DNA of 64,000 bases from Mycobacterium sp. (GCA_016197405.1 JACPVR010000013.1:414873-478872), one strand, 5' to 3'. Counted from the stretch's first letter, positions 1 to 9,980 are shown. Program-made: numbers and translations. The notes: generated from the letters alone by a model not told the origin.

Positions 1-1078
1 ACGGGTCACCGGCGCCGAAGGGCGTGTCGGTGGACAGCGCGACGGGCACGCCGGCGTCGCGCAGGGAGGCCACCCGCCACAGCTGATCGTGCTGCTCGGC
101 CGGGACGTCCGCGACGTACTCGTCACCGCGTTCGGCCACGAAGTTGGGCTGCGTGACCACGGTGACACCGAGCTCGCGCAGATCGGCGATGCAGTCCGCC
201 GGCACGACGGCGGCATGCTCGACACGATCGCCGGGGTGGGTACCCGCGGCGCGCAGAGCGGCGATCGTGACGACCAGCTGACTGTCTGTCACCGCGTGAA
301 TGGCCACCGGGTGGTCGTGGCGGTGGTTGTCGGTCACCCAGGCTTGCACCGCCCCCAGGTCCAGGTTGTCGTCATCGAGGATGAGCTTGGCCGGGCCGAC
401 ACTGACCACGTCGGTGCCCGGTGTCCCGGCCACCGCCATACAGTGCAGGCGTTGCCGTAGTTCACCGGAATATCTTGCCTGCGAGAATTTTTCGATGTCC
501 TCACTGCGGTACCCCGGGGTGGCGTCGGTGACACCGGTAACACCGAGGGCGGCCAGCTTCCTACTGAGCTCTCCCAGCGGTGGCTGCGCTGTGCTGCGGG
601 GTAGCGCGGGATCGGCACGGAAGAACCGGCCGTCGGGCTGCCCGGCCGCGCCTATTCTCGCCAGCGCCACCGAGTTCAGTGCCCACATCGCACCACTGCG
701 ATGCTGGATCCGCACCGGCACCCCCGGTGGTGAGACATCGTCCAGCAGAGTCTGATTGAGCTCCCCGCCGACGGTCTCGTGGTACCCGACGGCACGGATC
801 CAGCCGTCGTCGCCCGGGAGCGCCCGGTGCAGACGTTGCCGCAGGGCCGCGCTGCTGCGCACCTCGGGTGGGCCGGCGGGCACCGATGACAGCGCCGCGG
901 CCGCGGCGCGCAGATGCACGTGATGATCATGCAGGCCCGGCAGCACCGTGCCCGATCGGACGTCGTAGACATCCTCCCCGGGCATGGCCGGCAAACCGGG
1001 CCCGATCTCGATGATGCTGGCCTGCAACCGGATATCGACCTCGCGATCGTCCAACAGCCGGGCCCGGGTGATCAGCAC
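1..1078 (-). CDS. Amidohydrolase family protein (C-terminus outside window)
   Basis: The frame opens at GTG 1078 and runs off the left edge with no stop in 359 codons. The N-terminus shows the metallo-amidohydrolase pattern: a short beta-sandwich start, then PGLHDHHVHLRAA, whose H-x-H metal site is at about residue 47-49. Later it reads HPVAIHAVTDSQ and LSTDTPFGAGDP, with the active-site Asp expected near the latter. This resembles the YtcJ-like imidase/amidohydrolase group; the substrate is unknown. Its GTG lies inside the last codons of the CoA-transferase gene (overlap 1072-1078), so the two are probably co-translated. The C-terminal part and stop cannot be assessed. Confidence 0.8.
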   Translation of the reverse strand, partial: MLITRARLLDDREVDIRLQASIIEIGPGLPAMPGEDVYDVRSGTVLPGLHDHHVHLRAAAAALSSVPAGPPEVRSSAALRQRLHRALPGDDGWIRAVGYHETVGGELNQTLLDDVSPPGVPVRIQHRSGAMWALNSVALARIGAAGQPDGRFFRADPALPRSTAQPPLGELSRKLAALGVTGVTDATPGYRSEDIEKFSQARYSGELRQRLHCMAVAGTPGTDVVSVGPAKLILDDDNLDLGAVQAWVTDNHRHDHPVAIHAVTDSQLVVTIAALRAAGTHPGDRVEHAAVVPADCIADLRELGVTVVTQPNFVAERGDEYVADVPAEQHDQLWRVASLRDAGVPVALSTDTPFGAGDP

Positions 1079-2169
1079 GGTTCCGAACTCCGGTCGGCCA
1101 CCAGTTTCTCGACGGCGGCATTGTCGGCGCCCAGCGCCGATGCCCGGGCTGTGATGACCGGGCGGACCGCGGCGACATCGGTGGCCGGCGCCGGTGGTTC
1201 TGCGGCATAGCCGGCCGCCACCTGCGCCAGCGCGATCTCGATGAGCTGACCACCGCCCCGGCGCACCGAACGCTTCACGGCCGCGGCGGCCTCCAAACCG
1301 GTCAGCGGATCGGCGATGGCGTCACCGATGAATACCGGTCCGGTGTCGTCGGCGCCGACCAGTCCACCCGCGACCGCGGCGTCATCACCGAAGGCCACCC
1401 GGTCCGGCTGTGTGCGGCCGTACCCACTGAGCCGCAGCCACACCCGCCCGGGCGGGCCGTCGATATCGTCGGGGCCGAGTCCGCGCCGGGCCAGCGCGGC
1501 AGGCCGGGACCCTTCCAGGACGATGTCGGCGATGCCGAGCAACGCCCGTAGCCGGTCCTGTTGCGCATCGAAATCCACCGAGTAGCTGAGCTTTCCGCCG
1601 TTGACCCAGTCGAAGAACTCGCGGTTCGCCGACCGGGTGCCATCCGGTCGCGACGGGCTCTCCACTTTGACCACCAGCGCGCCGGCGCGGGCCAGCAGCG
1701 CCCCGCACAGCGGCCCGGCCCACATCGAGGTCAGGTCGGCCACCACCAGACCATCGACCGACCGCGGCGCTGCCGAGCGCCCGCAGAAGCTCGTGCGGGG
1801 TGCGGCGGCAGGTGTCTCCCCCAGACGCGCGGCCGGAAGATCGAGCAGCCGCGCACGCCCCACCGCATCCGCCGCGGTCTGCGTCGCCGCCCACCGGGCC
1901 ACCTCGGACCAGTGGTCGGCACCGACGGCATCGGCCTGCAGCAAAGCGGGCAGGGCGGCGATATCGTCGGCGCGCGACAGCGTCAGCGCCCACCAGCCGT
2001 CGGCGGCTTCGATCAGCCGGGTGGCCCCGCCCGCCGAGACCCGGCCCCCGGGTGCCAGCCCAAGCAACACCGCCCGCCCGGTCAGCAGCTCGGTGGCGTC
2101 GGCGTCCAGGTCGGCGGCCACCGCAGCGGCTCGTGCCAGCACCCCGCCGCCGATCCCCAACGCACCCAT
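1072..2169 (-). CDS. CaiB/BaiF-type (family III) CoA-transferase
   Basis: A 365-residue protein with the family III CoA-transferase signature in its second half: VADLTSMWAGPLCGALLARAG, followed by VVKVESPSRPDGTR (CoA-binding region) and DIVLEGSRPAAL. These enzymes move CoA between acyl groups. The N-terminal 130 residues are less conserved, so the substrate cannot be named. It starts at ATG 2169, 29 bases after the hotdog hydratase stop, and overlaps the downstream amidohydrolase by 7 bases. It therefore probably belongs to one minus-strand transcript with hydratase and amidohydrolase. Confidence 0.85.
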   Translation of the reverse strand: MGALGIGGGVLARAAAVAADLDADATELLTGRAVLLGLAPGGRVSAGGATRLIEAADGWWALTLSRADDIAALPALLQADAVGADHWSEVARWAATQTAADAVGRARLLDLPAARLGETPAAAPRTSFCGRSAAPRSVDGLVVADLTSMWAGPLCGALLARAGALVVKVESPSRPDGTRSANREFFDWVNGGKLSYSVDFDAQQDRLRALLGIADIVLEGSRPAALARRGLGPDDIDGPPGRVWLRLSGYGRTQPDRVAFGDDAAVAGGLVGADDTGPVFIGDAIADPLTGLEAAAAVKRSVRRGGGQLIEIALAQVAAGYAAEPPAPATDVAAVRPVITARASALGADNAAVEKLVADRSSEPC

Positions 2170-2198
2170 CCGGCCATTGTGGCGGGTGACCGATCGGG

Positions 2199-3188
2199 CT
2201 AGAACATCAGCGCCGTGAAACGCCAGTCCAGCACCGCACGATCGGGGTCACCCGCTGCATGCACCAGTGAGCGCAGGCGCAGGATCCCACCGTCGGCCAG
2301 CGGTTCGGCGGTCTCGACGTGTAGCTCGCTGAACAGCGTGTCGCCCTCGTGCACCGGACCGGTGTGATCGCAGGATTCCCAGGACAACACGGCGGCCAGG
2401 TTGGGCAGCAGCCTGCTGGCCTGGGCCAGTGCCAGACCGATGGTGTGCCCGCCGTACACCAGCCGTTGCCCGCCGACGCGCGAGTCATGATGCGTCGCGG
2501 CGATATTGAGACTGAGCCGGGCCAACTCGGGAGCGCTGCTGACCACGTCCGCGGTGCTGTGCAACACCGCCCCGGCCAGCGCGGGATCGAAATGCGGTCC
2601 GGGCACCCGGGCGCGGAACGCCGCGCCGTCGAAATGCCTGGCCGGATCGGGGGCCTGCGGCAGGTCGGCGCCGATGGCGGACAGGTCGTCGTCGTGCCCG
2701 GTCTCGCCCGCTCCCGGACTCAACGGCAGCATCGCGCACCGGTAGAAGTCCAGCACCGGCCGATCCGCCTGGTCGACGGTCGTCATCCGCAACGCGGCAA
2801 GTCCGGTCGCGGGGCGCCCCGGCTTGATCGAATTCTGTTTCAGTGCAACGACTTCGGTGCGGGTACGGATGGTGTCGCCGATGACCGGGAAGCGGTGGAA
2901 CCGCAGACCGCGGTAGAACAGGTTGGCCTTGACGCGCTGCGTCACCAGCGTGGACTGGCCTATCGCGACATCGCAGACCAGGCCCGGGTGCGCCAGTGCG
3001 CCGGGTGAACCCGTGACGGCCTGCGACAACGCGGCATCCAGCGGCAGACGCATCCGGTCGCCGAGGATCGACTGGTGCACCGCGGCGGCACCCGAGCTCA
3101 GCGTCATCGACGGGGCCCAGTCGAAGACCTGCCCGCGGCTGAGCTCATCGAAGTGCGGTCCGCCGGGGTTATGGCCGTACAAAGTCAC
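2199..3188 (-). CDS. Double-hotdog MaoC-like acyl-CoA hydratase, Rv0216-like
   Basis: A 329-residue protein starting at GTG 3188. It has two MaoC/hotdog halves: residues about 1-165 (with the stretch GDTIRTRTEVVALKQNSIKPGR) and about 180-329 (with VYGGHTIGLALAQASRLLPNL followed by HTGPVHEGDTLFSEL). Length, two-lobe layout and position beside a divergent fadE3 match M. tuberculosis Rv0216, a double-hotdog protein. Hydration of an enoyl- or mesaconyl-type CoA ester is inferred from the family. It is transcribed away from fadE3 and towards the CoA-transferase, so the neighbourhood suggests breakdown of one CoA-linked substrate. Confidence 0.8.
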   Translation of the reverse strand: MTLYGHNPGGPHFDELSRGQVFDWAPSMTLSSGAAAVHQSILGDRMRLPLDAALSQAVTGSPGALAHPGLVCDVAIGQSTLVTQRVKANLFYRGLRFHRFPVIGDTIRTRTEVVALKQNSIKPGRPATGLAALRMTTVDQADRPVLDFYRCAMLPLSPGAGETGHDDDLSAIGADLPQAPDPARHFDGAAFRARVPGPHFDPALAGAVLHSTADVVSSAPELARLSLNIAATHHDSRVGGQRLVYGGHTIGLALAQASRLLPNLAAVLSWESCDHTGPVHEGDTLFSELHVETAEPLADGGILRLRSLVHAAGDPDRAVLDWRFTALMF

Positions 3189-3274
3189 GAGATGGCATGT
3201 TGTCAGCCCCCTGAACTGTATGTCAAGATGAGAGAAATTGGCCGTACATATGTTGCCTTATGGAGATGTCGACG

Positions 3275-4441
3275 ATGAGCACTGCGCCCGGTACCGACCT
3301 GAGCGATGAGGAATCGATGCTGGTCGCGACGGTGCGGGCGTTCATCGACCGCGATGTCCGGCCGACCGTCCGCGATGTCGAACACGCCAACACCTACCCC
3401 GAGGCGTGGATCGAGGCGATGAAACAGATCGGCATCTACGGGCTTGCGGTGCCCGAGGAATACGGCGGATCACCGGTGTCGATGCCGTGCTACGTGCTGG
3501 TCACCGAGGAACTGGCCCGCGGCTGGATGAGCCTGGCCGGCGCCATGGGTGGCCACACCGTCGTCGCCAAACTGCTGAGCCTGTTCGGCACCGAGGAACA
3601 GAAGCAGGCCTACCTGCCGCGGATGGCCACCGGCGAACTGCGCGCCACCATGGCCCTGACCGAGCCGGGCGGCGGCTCCGACCTGCAGAACATGACCACC
3701 GTCGCGCGCAGCGACGGTGATCACCTGATCGTCAACGGTGCCAAGACCTGGATCTCCAATGCCCGCCGTTCCGGGCTCATCGCGTTGTTGTGCAAGACCG
3801 ATCCGTCGGCCGAGCCCAAGCACCGGGGAATCTCGGTGATCCTGGCCGAGCACGGTCCCGGCCTGACCGTCAGCCGTGATCTGCCCAAGCTGGGATACAA
3901 GGGTGTCGAGAGCTGCGAGCTGTCCTTCGACGACTACCGCGTCCCGGCCTCGGCGATCCTCGGCGGCACACCCGGCAAGGGTTTCGGCCAGATGATGAAA
4001 GGCCTGGAGACCGGCCGTATCCAGGTGGCCTCGCGGGCGCTTGGCGTGGCCACCGCGGCTCTCGACGACGCGCTGCGCTACGCCCAGGAGCGGGAGAGCT
4101 TCGGCCAGCCGATCTGGAAGCACCAGTCGGTGGGCAACTACCTCGCCGACATGGCGACCAAGCTCACCGCCGCCCGCCAGCTCACGCTTTATGCCGCGCG
4201 GTGTTATGACAGCGGCCAGCGCTGCGATATGGAGGCCGGGATGGCCAAGCTCTTCGCCTCCGAGGTCGCCATGGAGATCGCACTGAACGCCGTGCGAATC
4301 CACGGCGGATACGGCTACTCGACCGAATACGACGTCGAACGGTATTTCCGCGACGCCCCGCTGATGATCGTCGGCGAGGGCACCAACGAGATCCAGCGCA
4401 ATGTCATCGCCGCACAGTTGGTCTCCCGCGGCGGCTGTTGA
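3275..4441 (+). CDS. fadE3: Acyl-CoA dehydrogenase FadE3
   Basis: A flavin-dependent acyl-CoA dehydrogenase of 388 residues. The family landmarks are in order: ALTEPGGGSDLQ and TWISNARRSGL (FAD/substrate sites), KLGYKGVESCELSFDDYRVP, RIQVASRALGVA, and the C-terminal GEGTNEIQRN that holds the catalytic-base region. I prefer ATG 3275 because GGAG at 3262-3265 sits nine bases upstream; ATG 3260 and 3266 are in-frame alternatives. Divergent from the Rv0216-like hydratase, as in M. tuberculosis, which supports the fadE3 name. Three bases separate it from the GntR gene, implying co-transcription. Confidence 0.85.
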   Translation: MSTAPGTDLSDEESMLVATVRAFIDRDVRPTVRDVEHANTYPEAWIEAMKQIGIYGLAVPEEYGGSPVSMPCYVLVTEELARGWMSLAGAMGGHTVVAKLLSLFGTEEQKQAYLPRMATGELRATMALTEPGGGSDLQNMTTVARSDGDHLIVNGAKTWISNARRSGLIALLCKTDPSAEPKHRGISVILAEHGPGLTVSRDLPKLGYKGVESCELSFDDYRVPASAILGGTPGKGFGQMMKGLETGRIQVASRALGVATAALDDALRYAQERESFGQPIWKHQSVGNYLADMATKLTAARQLTLYAARCYDSGQRCDMEAGMAKLFASEVAMEIALNAVRIHGGYGYSTEYDVERYFRDAPLMIVGEGTNEIQRNVIAAQLVSRGGC

Positions 4442-4444
4442 GTC

Positions 4445-5173
4445 ATGAAGCCCGCCCCGGCCTATCAGCTTTTGAGCCGCCAGCTGCGTGACGAGATCGC
4501 CGCGGGCGTGTACTCCGGCGGTGTTCGGCTACCGACCGAATCGGAACTGGTCGTGCGCCACGGCGTGAGCCGCCAGACGGTGCGGCGGGCCTTCCAGGAT
4601 CTGGTGGCCGAGGGTGTGGTGTACCGCGTCCCGGGCCGCGGCACCTATGTCGACGAGTCCGCGCCGCGCTATCTGCGCCAGCTCGGCTCCATCGAGGACC
4701 TGATGAGCTTGTCCGAGGACACCACCATGGAGGTGTTGTCCGGTCTGCGCCGCCGCGTCGACGTCGACGCCGCCAGCCGGTTGCGCCTGGACGACGACGT
4801 CGTCTACACCGTGGTGTTCCGTCGGTTGCACGGCGGGATCCCGTTCGTGCTGACCCGTGTACACCTGACCGAGCAGACGGCCCTTCCGGTGCTAGGGGCA
4901 CCGGAGCTCGCCGATGGCGCTGCCAGCGCCCACACCATCATCGGACTGCTCGAACCGCACCTGCGGTATCCGATTGCCGAAGCGGCACAGTCGATCACCG
5001 TCGCGGGCGCCGATGCCGACGTGGCCGCCGCCGTCGGCTGCGACCCCGGTCATCCGATGTTGCGGGTCGACCGGCTCTACTCCGATTCCACCGGGACCCC
5101 GGTCGAGCTCGCGGTCAGCCAGTTCCTGCCCGAGCAATACACCTACCGGGTGACCCTGCGCCGCTCCACCTAG
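4445..5173 (+). CDS. GntR-family regulator with UTRA domain (HutC subfamily)
   Basis: A 242-residue protein with an N-terminal winged helix (about 8-75: LPTESELVVRHGVSRQTVRR, then GVVYRVPGRGTYV). It is followed by a UTRA effector-binding domain (about 95-240, with VYTVVFRRLHGGIPFVLTRVHL and ending PVELAVSQFLPEQYTYRV). HutC-type members sense small metabolites and usually repress their own neighbourhood. It begins three bases after the fadE3 stop, so fadE3 and this gene probably form an operon that it autoregulates. A CoA ester or related acid from this cluster would be a reasonable ligand, but that is inference. Confidence 0.85.
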   Translation: MKPAPAYQLLSRQLRDEIAAGVYSGGVRLPTESELVVRHGVSRQTVRRAFQDLVAEGVVYRVPGRGTYVDESAPRYLRQLGSIEDLMSLSEDTTMEVLSGLRRRVDVDAASRLRLDDDVVYTVVFRRLHGGIPFVLTRVHLTEQTALPVLGAPELADGAASAHTIIGLLEPHLRYPIAEAAQSITVAGADADVAAAVGCDPGHPMLRVDRLYSDSTGTPVELAVSQFLPEQYTYRVTLRRST

Positions 5174-5174
5174 C

Positions 5175-5223
5175 GATTTCGGCGTGTTTTGCCACGCTCA
5201 GCGTGGGTTTTCACGCCGAAATC
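5175..5223. terminator. Bidirectional terminator between convergent GntR and crotonase genes
   Basis: A perfect 12-base outer inverted repeat (GATTTCGGCGTG at 5175-5186 and CACGCCGAAATC at 5212-5223) encloses an inner hairpin CCACGC-TCA-GCGTGG at 5192-5206, with T-rich and A-poor linkers between. It fills the gap between the two converging stops, and its right arm overlaps the crotonase stop codon (5222-5224). Symmetry makes it usable from both directions. Confidence 0.7.
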
Positions 5224-6157
5224 ACTCGGTGACGGAGTCGACGAGGCCCCAGTCGAGTGCGGTACGCGTATCGATGCTCTGCCCGCTGAGCACCAGATAC
5301 GCAGTGCGCCAACGCCCTATCCGCCGGGTGATGCTGACGGTCCCACCGGCGCCGGGCAGCAGTCCCAGCGCGAGCTCCGGCAGGGCGAAAGTGGCACCGG
5401 AGCGGGCCAGCACATGCCCGCAAAAGGCCGCCATCTCCAGCCCGCTGCCCAGCACCTGCCCGTGCACCTCGGCGCGCACCGCCGGGCCCAGCCGCCGGGT
5501 CAGGGCGTCGAGGGCCAGCGCCGGGCTGTGCCGGGTGCGGGCCAGGTGTGCGCTTGCCGGGTCGGCGAACGACCCGAATTCGGCCAGATCACCGCCGCTG
5601 CAGAACGACGGCCCGTTGCCGGTGAGCACGACCTCGTCGATACCGGTGTCCAGCGCGGCCACCGTGAGCGCCTCCAGCAGACCGGCCCGCGCCGCGGTGC
5701 TGAAAGCGTTGTGGCGCTTGGGTCTGTTGAACGCGATGCGCAACGTGTCGCCGCTACGGCTGACCGCCACCGGTTCGGCGTCCTCCGGCATCACCGCGGG
5801 TCCACGTTCGGCCAGCCACCGGGCGAACTCCGGACCGGCCTGCAATGTCGAATAGGCCAGCGATTCGGTGATGACGCCGGGGTAGGCCGGCGCGGTCACG
5901 TCGACCGCACGCAGCACGTCGGCGCAGATCGCCGCGGCATGCGGCCAGCGCGCCACCCGCTCGTCCAGCACCGCCAGCGCGGCCGGAACCGACGGCACCC
6001 GCACCGCTCGGCGATCGCCGGTATCCGCCTCGGTCAGCGTGAAAGTGGCGTGCTGCAACCAGTATTCGGCGCCGTCAGCATGCAGGTCACCGGTGGCGAC
6101 CACCACTGCCGACGGTTCCGGCCCGCCGGGCGGATCCGACAGGTCGACGAGCTCCAC
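5222..6157 (-). CDS. Enoyl-CoA hydratase/isomerase family protein with N-terminal extension
   Basis: A 311-residue protein. The crotonase fold occupies roughly residues 130-311: FNRPKRHNAFS, SGGDLAEFG, HGQVLGSGLEMAAF and PELALGLLPGAGGT. Both glutamates expected at the active site of hydratases (in GLEMA and PELALG) are present. The first 120 residues are an uncommon extension with no motif I recognise. GTG 6157 overlaps the last base of the fadD4 stop (TAGTG), so translation is coupled. A start further upstream would lie inside fadD4 and is unlikely. Probable role: hydration or isomerisation of the CoA ester made by FadD4. Confidence 0.8.
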   Translation of the reverse strand: MELVDLSDPPGGPEPSAVVVATGDLHADGAEYWLQHATFTLTEADTGDRRAVRVPSVPAALAVLDERVARWPHAAAICADVLRAVDVTAPAYPGVITESLAYSTLQAGPEFARWLAERGPAVMPEDAEPVAVSRSGDTLRIAFNRPKRHNAFSTAARAGLLEALTVAALDTGIDEVVLTGNGPSFCSGGDLAEFGSFADPASAHLARTRHSPALALDALTRRLGPAVRAEVHGQVLGSGLEMAAFCGHVLARSGATFALPELALGLLPGAGGTVSITRRIGRWRTAYLVLSGQSIDTRTALDWGLVDSVTE

Positions 6158-7680
6158 TACCCGGCGCCGCCGTATTTGGCGATCAGGCTCTGCTTGTAGA
6201 GCTTGCCGGCGTCGGTACGCGGCAACTGCGCCTCGAACGAGATGCTGCGCGGACACTTGTAGTGCGCCAGACGCTCGCGCAACCAGACCAGCAGCTCATC
6301 GGCGAACTCCGCGGTGGCATCGGCAGGATCGACGGTCTGTACGACGCCCTTGACCGTCTGGCCCATCTCCTCGTCGGGAATGCCGAACACCGCGGCATCC
6401 ATCACCAACGGATGCGTCACCAGCATGTTCTCGGCTTCCTGCGGGTAGATGTTCACGCCGCCGGAGATGATCATGTGGTGGCGGCGGTCGGTGAGGTAGA
6501 GGTAGCCCTCCTCGTCGAGATACCCGATATCGCCCACCGTCTTCCAGCCGTGCGTATCGCGCGAGGCGGCCGTCTTCTCGGCGTCGTTGAGGTACTCGAA
6601 GTCGAGGCCGCCTTCGAAGTAGATCTCACCGGCCTGGCCGGGCGGCAGTTCGTTACCGTCTTCGTCGAGGATGTGCAGCACGCCCAACATCGGCTTGCCG
6701 ACGGATCCGGGGTGCGCCAGCCATTCCTCGGCGCTGATCAGCGTCGAGCCGATGGCTTCCGATGAGGCGTAGTACTCGTCGACTATCGGGCCCCACCAGT
6801 CGATCATCTGCTTCTTGATGTCCACCGGGCACGGGGCAGCCGCGTGCATGACCCGCTTGAGGCTCGATACGTCATACGAATTACGCACCGCCTCAGGGAG
6901 TTTGAGCATCCGGGTGAACATCGCCGGGACGAACTGCCCATGTGTCACACGGTGGCGGGCGATGGCATCCAAGGCACCCTCGGCGTCGAATTTCTCCATC
7001 ACCACCGTCGTCAGGCCGGCCGCCTGCACCGTCATCGACCACACCGAGGGGGCGGTGTGATACAGCGGGGCAGGGCTCAGATAGATCGCGTCGGCGTCCA
7101 TCCAGAAGCCCACCAACGCCGACATCATGCCGGGCGCCTCGGCGGGCGGCACATGCGGCAGTTCCCGTTTGATGCCCTTGGGACGCCCCGTGGTCCCCGA
7201 GGAGTACTGCAGCAGATCGCCTTCGATCTCATCGTCGATCGGCGTATCCGGTTGGTCGGCAACACATTCCGGGTAACGCAGCCAGCCGTCGAGGTCATCG
7301 TCGACGATCAGCAGCACCGGCGGCAGACCAGCCGGGAGCTCCGCTCCGAGGTTCTCACACGTCTTACGCGTCGCCGCGGAGCCGACTATGGCCGAGGCGC
7401 CACTGTTGTCGATGATGTAGGCCGCTTCGGCGGCGGTCAGGTGGGTGTTGATCGGCACGTAGTACAGGCCGCTGCGCCTGGCCGCCCACATCACGGCGTG
7501 CATGTGCTCGTTGTTCTCCATCAGGATCGCAACGACATCGCCTTCGGTCAGCCCGCGCTGCCGGAAGTAATGGGCGAGCCGGTTGGCCCGTTTCTCCAGT
7601 TCGTCGAAGGTGACGACGGTTCCGGAGGGATGCATGATGATGGCCGCTTTGCCGGTACCGATGTGGTCGCGAATCTGCAT
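6157..7680 (-). CDS. fadD4: Acyl-CoA synthetase FadD4
   Basis: An ANL-superfamily ligase of 507 residues with the ATP-binding loop YSSGTTGRPKG (about residue 175), DEYYASSE, GDIGYLDEEGYLYLTDRRHHMI (hinge and adenylate region) and GVNIYPQEAE. The C-terminal catalytic lysine region is PRTDAGKLYKQ. It activates a carboxylic acid to the acyl-AMP and then the acyl-CoA. Length and location beside fadE3 fit M. tuberculosis FadD4. ATG 7680 gives the family-like start MQIRDHIGTGK; GTG 7713 would add 11 residues. Directly coupled to the downstream crotonase gene. Confidence 0.85.
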   Translation of the reverse strand: MQIRDHIGTGKAAIIMHPSGTVVTFDELEKRANRLAHYFRQRGLTEGDVVAILMENNEHMHAVMWAARRSGLYYVPINTHLTAAEAAYIIDNSGASAIVGSAATRKTCENLGAELPAGLPPVLLIVDDDLDGWLRYPECVADQPDTPIDDEIEGDLLQYSSGTTGRPKGIKRELPHVPPAEAPGMMSALVGFWMDADAIYLSPAPLYHTAPSVWSMTVQAAGLTTVVMEKFDAEGALDAIARHRVTHGQFVPAMFTRMLKLPEAVRNSYDVSSLKRVMHAAAPCPVDIKKQMIDWWGPIVDEYYASSEAIGSTLISAEEWLAHPGSVGKPMLGVLHILDEDGNELPPGQAGEIYFEGGLDFEYLNDAEKTAASRDTHGWKTVGDIGYLDEEGYLYLTDRRHHMIISGGVNIYPQEAENMLVTHPLVMDAAVFGIPDEEMGQTVKGVVQTVDPADATAEFADELLVWLRERLAHYKCPRSISFEAQLPRTDAGKLYKQSLIAKYGGAG

Positions 7681-7751
7681 GCGGAGGACTTTACGATAAG
7701 ACCCATTTGACACCCGTCAACAGGGTCGGTTTCGCGACCGTCACCGCTGCA

Positions 7752-9029
<1,278 letters not shown>

Positions 9030-9064
9030 CGGGGTCCTTCTGTTCGGGCAACCCGATTCCCGCG

Positions 9065-9116
9065 AAAAATGCAGCGAGACTTCGGGTCGACACGTATGTC
9101 GGCCGAAGGTCTCGCT
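9065..9116 (-). terminator. Intrinsic terminator of the yybP-ykoY leader
   Basis: Read on the minus strand, AGCGAGAC pairs with GTCTCGCT, TTCGG with CCGAA and GACA with TGTC. The apex is at about 9093-9098 and a run of five Ts follows the stem (complement of 9066-9070). The ascending arm reuses the 3' end of the riboswitch aptamer (GCGAGACCTTCGG), so aptamer and terminator cannot form together. Confidence 0.75.
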
Positions 9117-9238
9117 CGCCGAAAATTATTTCGGTGGATGACCGGGCGGCACTGCCGCCAGCATGTCGACCATCCGCAACCACAGCCCCGATATCCCGGG
9201 GCCGCGGGAGGAACTACTCCCCTTCGCTGTCGGAGACG
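9065..9238 (-). promoter_or_regulatory. yybP-ykoY manganese riboswitch
   Basis: The minus-strand leader of the exchanger contains the two hallmarks of this class: GAAGGGGAGTAG near the 5' side (complement of 9214-9225) and GCGAGACCTTCGG on the 3' side (complement of 9103-9115). CGAAGG pairs with CCTTCG to close the P1 helix. Between them I can fold GCCCCG/CGGGGC, GGATG/CATCC enclosing GGCGGC-agt-GCCGCC, and CCGAAA/TTTCGG, giving the multi-hairpin layout. The 3' strand is shared with an intrinsic terminator, which predicts that Mn2+ binding blocks termination and turns the exporter on. Confidence 0.8.
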
Positions 9239-9359
9239 CTACCGCACTTCGCGCCGATCAGCAACCTAGATCGACTATCGAATGTTCTCCGATGCTCCGC
9301 ATTATTGCAGCTAGGTAGCTATTAAATGATTCTTCGGCCACCCTGATCTTTATTTGTGG

Positions 9360-9968
9360 CTAACTTGATGACGCTGGCTGGGAAGCCAGCGCGCGCCAGG
9401 TGAGGTCGGCGATATCCAGCCCGAACTGCTCGTCGACCGCGCGTTCGGTATAGAGGGCCTGGACCATGATCGGGGCCAACAGCAGCTGCAGAGCCGCCAC
9501 CGGGTTGACACCGTCGCGAAGTTCACCACGATCGCGGGCCCGGTCCAGCAGGCTGCGTATTCCACTGAATCGCTGCTGCCAGAAGATGTTTCGGGTCGAA
9601 TCGCCGTACAGCGAGTGCTCATCCATGACCATCCCGCGCAGCAGCCGGCGACCCAGCTCGGCGTTGACGTACCTGACCACCCCGACGGCGAGCGCCTGCA
9701 CGTCACCGCGCAACGACCCGGTGTCGGGCGTCTGCACGTGGCTGTCGCTCCAGTGCTCCAGCACGTCGAGCACCAGGTGCTGACGGTCACCCCAGTATCG
9801 GTAGACGGCGGCACGGTCGATGTCGTGCCGCTCGGTCATCGCCTCGATACTGAACCGCTCGAGACCCCACTTGGCCAACTCGTCCAGCGCGGCGACGAAG
9901 ACACGCTGACGCAACGTCTCCGGCACGGAGTCATAAGTCGATCCCGAGGTGGACGACGGCTCCGTCAT
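9360..9968 (-). CDS. TetR-family transcriptional regulator
   Basis: A 202-residue protein with the TetR N-terminal helix-turn-helix (about 15-65: RVFVAALDELAKWGLERFSIEAM, then DIDRAAVYRYWGDRQHLV) and an all-helical ligand-binding C-terminal domain ending at residue 202. ATG 9968 is chosen because a TACTTT minus-10 element ends six bases before it; TTG 9974 is a possible but poorer start. It lies 20 bases after pckA on the same strand but has its own apparent promoter. Targets and ligand are unknown. Confidence 0.8.
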   Translation of the reverse strand: MTEPSSTSGSTYDSVPETLRQRVFVAALDELAKWGLERFSIEAMTERHDIDRAAVYRYWGDRQHLVLDVLEHWSDSHVQTPDTGSLRGDVQALAVGVVRYVNAELGRRLLRGMVMDEHSLYGDSTRNIFWQQRFSGIRSLLDRARDRGELRDGVNPVAALQLLLAPIMVQALYTERAVDEQFGLDIADLTWRALASQPASSS

Positions 9969-9974
9969 CCACAA

Positions 9975-9980
9975 AAAGTA
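9975..9980 (-). promoter_or_regulatory. Minus-10 element of the tetR gene (leaderless start)
   Basis: TACTTT on the minus strand fits the mycobacterial TANNNT minus-10 consensus. It is six bases from ATG 9968, so the transcript would begin at or next to the start codon. It sits in the short gap after the pckA stop. No ribosome-binding site is visible. Confidence 0.45.

Noticed and set aside
3173..3248. GGCCGTACA direct repeats (3173-3181 and 3240-3248) as a GntR operator
   Set aside because: One copy is inside the hydratase coding region and they are not inverted; too weak to call an operator without binding data.
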